Assembly: GCA_015863195.1 (NCBI GenBank)
Contig: JACBXO010000011.1
Span: 1-33,898, forward strand
Length of the DNA stretch: 33,898 bases
Direction: 5' to 3'
Origin: Aerococcaceae bacterium DSM 111022
GTDB taxonomy: Bacteria > Bacillota > Bacilli > Lactobacillales > Aerococcaceae
Every line of letters starts with the position of its first letter. Position 1 is the stretch's first letter. The notes beneath the pieces are model-generated. The model did not search any database, was not told where the DNA came from, and worked only from the letters and a program-made list of their open reading frames with translations. Of this stretch, positions 30,354 to 33,898 are shown one piece after another. Position numbers and translations under genes: made by a program.

Positions 30354-31652
30354 CTATTCATTATCTTGTTCAATCTCAGGATTTTTAACTACCTTCAACT
30401 GTGTGGCAGTTGCTTCATGAATTTGTGTTAATTCTAAGGTGTAATTACCAATATCAAGTTGTGTTCCAATGGTATCTTCACTAGGAATAATTTCCGTCAT
30501 ATACGTAAAATATCCACCAATGGTATCAACTTCAGTACTATTAATAATCGTTTCAAAATATTCATTGAAATCGTTGATATTGATTGTCCCATTAACAAAC
30601 CAAGTTTGTTCATCAGTAGCATCAATTAGAGCATTTTCTTCATTAATATCATACTCATCATTAATATCACCCATGATTTCTTCAACAATATCTTCTAGGG
30701 TGATGATACCAACAGTTTGTGCATATTCATCTTTAACAACAGCCATGTGATTCCGTGTAGCTTGAATTTGGGTAAATAAATCATCCAGCATTAAAGTTTC
30801 TGGAACATTCAATGGATCATGGGCTAAATCGCGTAAGTCTACTTGGCTAATATCTTCCGCAATCACACTTGCTCGCAAGTAATCTTTTACTAGCACAACG
30901 CCAATCATGTTGTCTTTATCTTTTTCATAAACTGGAATTCTTGAATAAGTAGCATTGACGATTATATCATGGTTTGTTTGATGATTATCTTCAATATCAA
31001 TCATCAGTGTACGGTTACGAGGTATCATCGCTTCCCGGACCGTTTTGCGGTTCAGTTTCATAACACCTTGCATCATGCCAACTTCATCATCTTCCAACGC
31101 ACCGTCTTCACCACCACGAATCACGATTTCACGGATGTTGGTAAAGGTTAATTTCTCATCTTGACCCGAGAAATCAATTGGTAATAACGCTTGGAAGAAG
31201 CTGAGGGCTTTTGTCAGGAACCAAACAACCGGTTTGAAGATACGGTAAATAAGATCAAGCACTCGACTCGAAAATTTTGAATATTGTTCAGGGATGGCTT
31301 GTCCGATCGATTTAGGTAACAATTCACCAAAAATCAACGTTAAAATAGTTACGATTAACGAGATAACAATCGCAGCACCTTGCTCACCAATATAAGGCGA
31401 GAGATATTGTGATAAACCACTCGTTGCAAAAGATGAATTCAGTGTACCGATTAAAGTAATCGCTACTTGAACTACGGCAAGTACTCTGTCTTGGTTACGA
31501 TACAATTTTAAGGCTAAAGCTGAGGATTTAGTACCTGCTGCGGCTTCTTTCTCTAATTTATTTTCATCGGCTGTAATAAAAGCCATTTCTGAACCAGAGA
31601 AAAAACCATTTAGTAAGGTAAATATAATCAATAAAATGATTGGTGTTAACAT
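30354..31652 (-). CDS. CNNM/CorC-type membrane protein with CBS pair (hemolysin family)
   Basis: ATG 31652 with AAGGAGT before it is preferred to the upstream in-frame ATG at 31703, giving 432 residues. An N-terminal DUF21/CNNM membrane domain (~1-190: FTLLNGFFSGSEMAFITADENKLEK and the hydrophobic IVISLIVTILTLIFGELLPKSIG) is followed by two CBS domains (~205-330, with MIPRNRTLMIDIED and VVKDEYAQTVGIITLEDIVEEIMGDI) and a CorC_HlyC transporter-associated domain at the C-terminus. Members such as YhdP/MpfA of Bacillus and Staphylococcus export magnesium; CBS domains sense Mg-ATP. Ordinary length and domain order. Confidence 0.88.
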   Translation of the reverse strand: MLTPIILLIIFTLLNGFFSGSEMAFITADENKLEKEAAAGTKSSALALKLYRNQDRVLAVVQVAITLIGTLNSSFATSGLSQYLSPYIGEQGAAIVISLIVTILTLIFGELLPKSIGQAIPEQYSKFSSRVLDLIYRIFKPVVWFLTKALSFFQALLPIDFSGQDEKLTFTNIREIVIRGGEDGALEDDEVGMMQGVMKLNRKTVREAMIPRNRTLMIDIEDNHQTNHDIIVNATYSRIPVYEKDKDNMIGVVLVKDYLRASVIAEDISQVDLRDLAHDPLNVPETLMLDDLFTQIQATRNHMAVVKDEYAQTVGIITLEDIVEEIMGDINDEYDINEENALIDATDEQTWFVNGTININDFNEYFETIINSTEVDTIGGYFTYMTEIIPSEDTIGTQLDIGNYTLELTQIHEATATQLKVVKNPEIEQDNE

Positions 31653-31826
31653 AAATGACTCCTTTTTAATAATTAAATTGGTTAATGGTATTATAGCAAA
31701 CATGGGATGTAAATTATAGCTTTAAACATCACTATGGAAGATATAAATTAACCACAGTTAATTTCTCCGATTGAAACGTTCTATTTTTAAATCATAAGCA
31801 TTAATATATTAGAAAAATAATAAATG

Positions 31827-31854
31827 AATTATTCTTGTCTAAGAAAGAATAATT
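31827..31854. terminator. AT-rich hairpin in the 31653-31914 intergenic gap
   Basis: AATTATTCTT (31827-31836) and AAGAATAATT (31845-31854) form a perfect ten-bp stem with an eight-base loop. There is no T-run, so termination is uncertain. It lies after the minus-strand gene ending at 31915. Nothing else was seen in this gap. Confidence 0.4.
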
Positions 31855-31914
31855 GATCATTGTTTAACCATTTTCTGCTAGTAAATTTAATTTTAACTAT
31901 TTGCATTAACTAAA

Positions 31915-32415
31915 TTAGTGTTTACTTAGATTCTTTAGGTATTCAATTTTTATAAAATCTTTATGATTGTTATTATCATTTCGATAGCTGTCTTTTGCTG
32001 ATGCCTCATATACCAACAAATATTGTTTTGGATTTAACATATAATACTTAGCATCATTTGTTTCATGAATTTCTAAATCTTTTAATTGTATTCCTGCAAA
32101 ACTAGGGAGCGTATCAATAACACCAAACTCAACAGATAAATTATTTTTTGAAAATTCATGTTCATGTAAATCAATTAATTTATAACCCATTGAGTACATG
32201 GTAGTAGCGATGGCGTTCCAGTTATATATATTTAATTCTGGAGCGATTTCCCAACCTTTTTTATCACCGGGAACGTGAATGTCCAAATCTTGTGAATCCC
32301 AGCTTATATTTGTGACAATTTCTAGTCCAACAGATTCCATCAATAAAGGTATAATATTAAGTTTATTCAGTTTAATGGCAATTTTTAAAAAAGCATCAAA
32401 TTTATCGTTTTTCAT
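31915..32415 (-). CDS. Nucleotidyltransferase-like hypothetical protein
   Basis: ATG at 32415 follows AGGAG. The 166-residue protein contains LMESVGLEIVTNISWDSQDL followed by DIHVPGDKKGWEIAPELN, then YKLIDLHEHEFSKNNLSVEFG and YLLVYEASAKDSYRNDNNNHKDF. This pattern (small domain, DxD-like DLDIHVPGD, DLHEHEF) recurs in a Lactobacillales family sometimes labelled phosphoribosylanthranilate isomerase or nucleotidyltransferase. The name isomerase is not supported by what I see. Fold resemblance to MNT-type nucleotidyltransferases is my inference. It stands alone; function unknown. Confidence 0.6.
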   Translation of the reverse strand: MKNDKFDAFLKIAIKLNKLNIIPLLMESVGLEIVTNISWDSQDLDIHVPGDKKGWEIAPELNIYNWNAIATTMYSMGYKLIDLHEHEFSKNNLSVEFGVIDTLPSFAGIQLKDLEIHETNDAKYYMLNPKQYLLVYEASAKDSYRNDNNNHKDFIKIEYLKNLSKH

Positions 32416-32507
32416 TTTTTAACTCCTGTAAAAAAAGTTTCGTGTTAGACCGCAAAGATGAAAGATAAATTAGATTCAAACCGGAAAATCCCTAATTGAA
32501 CGATTGC

Positions 32508-33011
32508 TTATTCTTCTACAACTATCAGTTCTCCATCTTCCACATCTTTTAGCTCTCCTTCACCTGTCAATTCAAATTCTATGAAAGGCTTGCTTTTAAA
32601 TTCGACACGTAAAATATCATTACTCGTCTGATATTCTGGATTAAAAATTTGGATTTTGAAAGATGGGAAAATATCGCCTTCGGCAAAACGAATAGCAGAG
32701 CGTGGATCATTCATAGAAACAGGATCATTTTCCTCACTTGTTGGGTCTACTGTACCAAAGAGAATATCACTATTATTAATAATATCCCTCAGCCCCATTA
32801 AAGCCTCTAGGTAAGCATCACTCTCACCATTATTAGACCTTCCAATAACAAGTTCAAAGTAATCATCTTCTAATGTTATTTCACTTACAGCAGTTGTAAT
32901 ATCTTCATTTACTTCGTATGTTCCAAAATAGTTATCAGCGTATGCGGTAGATTGTGCTCCAAATAAAATAATCATTAAACTTAAAAACACCAATACAATT
33001 CTATTTTTCAT
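32508..33011 (-). CDS. Secreted protein of unknown function
   Basis: ATG 33011 with AAAGGAT upstream is chosen over an in-frame ATG at 33098, because it starts a textbook signal peptide (MKNRIVLVFLSLMIILFGAQ, cleavage at AYA-D near residue 26). The mature ~141 residues are acidic (EDDYFELVIG, PTSEENDPVSMNDPRSA, GEGELKDVEDGELIVVEE) and appear mostly beta. No lipobox, no LPxTG, no known domain recognised. A palindrome with TGATACG half-sites and a -10-like TATAAT (about 33056) lie upstream, so it may be regulated by an Xre-type protein. Confidence 0.65.
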   Translation of the reverse strand: MKNRIVLVFLSLMIILFGAQSTAYADNYFGTYEVNEDITTAVSEITLEDDYFELVIGRSNNGESDAYLEALMGLRDIINNSDILFGTVDPTSEENDPVSMNDPRSAIRFAEGDIFPSFKIQIFNPEYQTSNDILRVEFKSKPFIEFELTGEGELKDVEDGELIVVEE

Positions 33012-33088
33012 ATTTTCTATCCTTTCGGTGGCTAAGGAGCAGATACTTATTATGATTATATACAAAAAGAGATTTTTATCCCTATTTA

Positions 33089-33148
33089 TGATACGCATGT
33101 CCGTATCATCGATAGGTAATAAATTCTATTAGCTGTTTGATACGGTAC
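33089..33148. promoter_or_regulatory. TGATACG palindrome and extra half-site upstream of the secreted-protein gene
   Basis: TGATACG-CATGTC-CGTATCA (33089-33108) has seven-base arms, and a further TGATACGGTAC lies at 33138. The same half-site forms the palindromes at 21414-21458. It is 78 bp upstream of the ATG at 33011. Confidence 0.5.
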
Positions 33149-33257
33149 AAAAAAGAACCTCATTATTACTCTTCTTAGAGCTTTAACAAGAAATCCTTTC
33201 ACACTATCCTATTTTTTTATATTTCCCACGCACTCAAAACATTTTTCATTCATAAAA

Positions 33258-33303
33258 AAAGACTCTTTAAATCCGTTTGTTATGACAGATTTAGAGAGTC
33301 TTT
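33258..33303 (-). terminator. Terminator of the gene fragment at 33334
   Basis: On the minus strand AAAGACTCT and AAATC pair with GATTT and AGAGTCTTTTTT. It lies 31 bp beyond the stop codon at 33334. Confidence 0.75.
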
Positions 33304-33333
33304 AGTTGTTTTAGTTATATATTCTGTAGTAAC

Positions 33334-33678
33334 TTATTCTGCATCCAGCTCAGCGTTAATTTCTTCTAACAGTTTTTCTGCTAGGTCTAAGTAAGTATTC
33401 CAGGATGGGTTGCGAGTAGTGAATCCACTGCTTGCATAGTCTCCTGTCTCACCTGTCGCTGGTAGTCCTTCGATATCCAGTAAATCTTGTGTTTCTACAA
33501 CTTTTTCATTTAATGCATCCATTTGAATGTTGAAGCCGATGCGTGATGACTCATCATATTCTATACTATGATATTTTAATTGTCTGAATAATGATTTTAA
33601 AGCTTCACTTTCAATCTCATCAGGTGAGCTGGCGAAGATTTCATCATAATGATTATTGCATTTAATTTGTACCAACCC
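33334..33678 (-). pseudogene. 3' fragment of an unidentified gene, cut by an IS21 left end
   Basis: The open frame enters from the IS21 end at 33679 and reads VQIKCNNHYDEIFASSPDEI ... KSLFRQLKYHSIEYDESSRIGFN ... NPSWNTYLDLAEKLLEEINA and stops at 33334. There is no ribosome site before the possible TTG at 33675, so the start was lost to the insertion. The C-terminal part is helical and ends NPSWNTYLDLAEKLLEEI. A weak resemblance to P27-type phage terminase small subunits (NPA...Y...) is not enough to name it. It has its own terminator. Confidence 0.5.
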
Positions 33679-33898
33679 TGCGGTTCTTTTTACCAGTGAT
33701 TGCGGACAGTTTTACCACTCTTTGCGGAAGAATTTACCAAAACTTATATACCCTCCTGTATACTTATTGAGCACGTTTACATCTTTTAGAAAGGTGAGCG
33801 TGACAATAAGATATATAGGAGGTTTTTGTATGTTCCCTTATCGAAAGATTTTGGAATTACATAGTGAAGGCGTATCGCTTAGAAGTATAGCTACGATT
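33679..33898 (+). mobile_element. IS21-family element, left end (continues beyond the window)
   Basis: The end begins with TG at 33679. Three 17-bp repeats follow, TGCGG(N8)ACCA, at 33679-33695, 33701-33717 and 33723-33739, exactly 22 bp apart. A promoter-like region and istA come next. This layout is characteristic of IS21-family left termini, where the repeats bind IstA. The inserted gene fragment stops directly at the TG. Confidence 0.8.
33830..33898 (+). CDS. istA: IstA transposase, N-terminal part only (runs off the window)
   Basis: ATG at 33830 follows AGGAGG by seven bases. The 23 visible codons begin MFPYRKILELHSEGVSLRSI, the N-terminal helix-turn-helix start typical of IS21 IstA (xYRKILELxxxGxSxRxIA). 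Position 150 bp inside the IS end is as expected. The rest of the gene, including the DDE catalytic core, is outside the window. Confidence 0.82.
   Translation, partial: MFPYRKILELHSEGVSLRSIATI

Overview
The window is low-GC Gram-positive DNA with strong AGGAGG ribosome sites, a YSIRK/LPETG sortase-anchored surface protein and a Mga-type regulator. That combination points to the order Lactobacillales. An Aerococcaceae or Carnobacteriaceae-like genus is my guess from protein style only, and no 16S or marker gene is present to confirm it.

Layout. (1) 1-2670 is a graveyard of mobile-element debris: IS21-type terminal repeats, a 106-codon small gene with an internal stop, a response regulator cut at both ends, and a broken IS110-family element. 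(2) 2692-12549 is a surface-adhesion locus. It holds a 2504-residue LPETG adhesin (YSIRK signal, binding-type head, about 29 collagen-flanked repeats, a nearly pure Gly-Glu-Pro collagen rod next to a Cys-Cys pair), a 49-residue ribbon-helix-helix protein that is easy to overlook, and a divergent Mga-like regulator. (3) 12738-13387 is mirror-image debris: a second IS110 left end, an IS21 istB tail and right end, and a DUF4238 gene cut off exactly at that IS21 end. (4) 13796-15009 is an Abi_2/AbiF-type HEPN gene preceded by its own strong promoter and a compact structured RNA ending in a U-run. (5) 15124-20310 is a small integrative mobilizable element: Xre repressor, small accessory proteins, FtsK-like coupling protein, an oriT-like GC hairpin, MobT/NicK relaxase, excisionase-like protein and tyrosine integrase. 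It abuts a truncated, frameshifted arginase-family gene. (6) 21046-22768 holds an Xre antitoxin-like gene (frameshifted) divergent from a Schlafen/AlbA_2 ATPase-type gene, with palindromic operators between them. (7) 22960-33011 is mostly ordinary chromosomal housekeeping: CatE-like dioxygenase with TetR regulator, zinc-ribbon protein, aldo/keto reductase, antitoxin-like protein, nucleoside deaminase, LysM protein, OsmC, YtoQ, TspO-like membrane protein, CorC-type CNNM/CBS protein, a nucleotidyltransferase-like protein and a secreted protein. (8) The right edge holds a gene fragment cut by the left end of an IS21-family element whose istA begins at 33830.

How it fits together. The adhesin locus is bracketed by oppositely oriented IS110 left ends and, outside those, by oppositely oriented IS21 right ends, so it looks like an acquired or rearranged island. 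The Mga-like protein and the small ribbon-helix-helix protein are the obvious candidates to control the adhesin. The Abi gene with its RNA, the DUF4238 remnant and the Schlafen gene sit around the mobilizable element, as defence cargo commonly does. The strongest candidates for unusual biology are the Abi-associated RNA, the covarying IS110 noncoding RNA pair and the adhesin itself. All calls are from reading the sequence; no database search was run.
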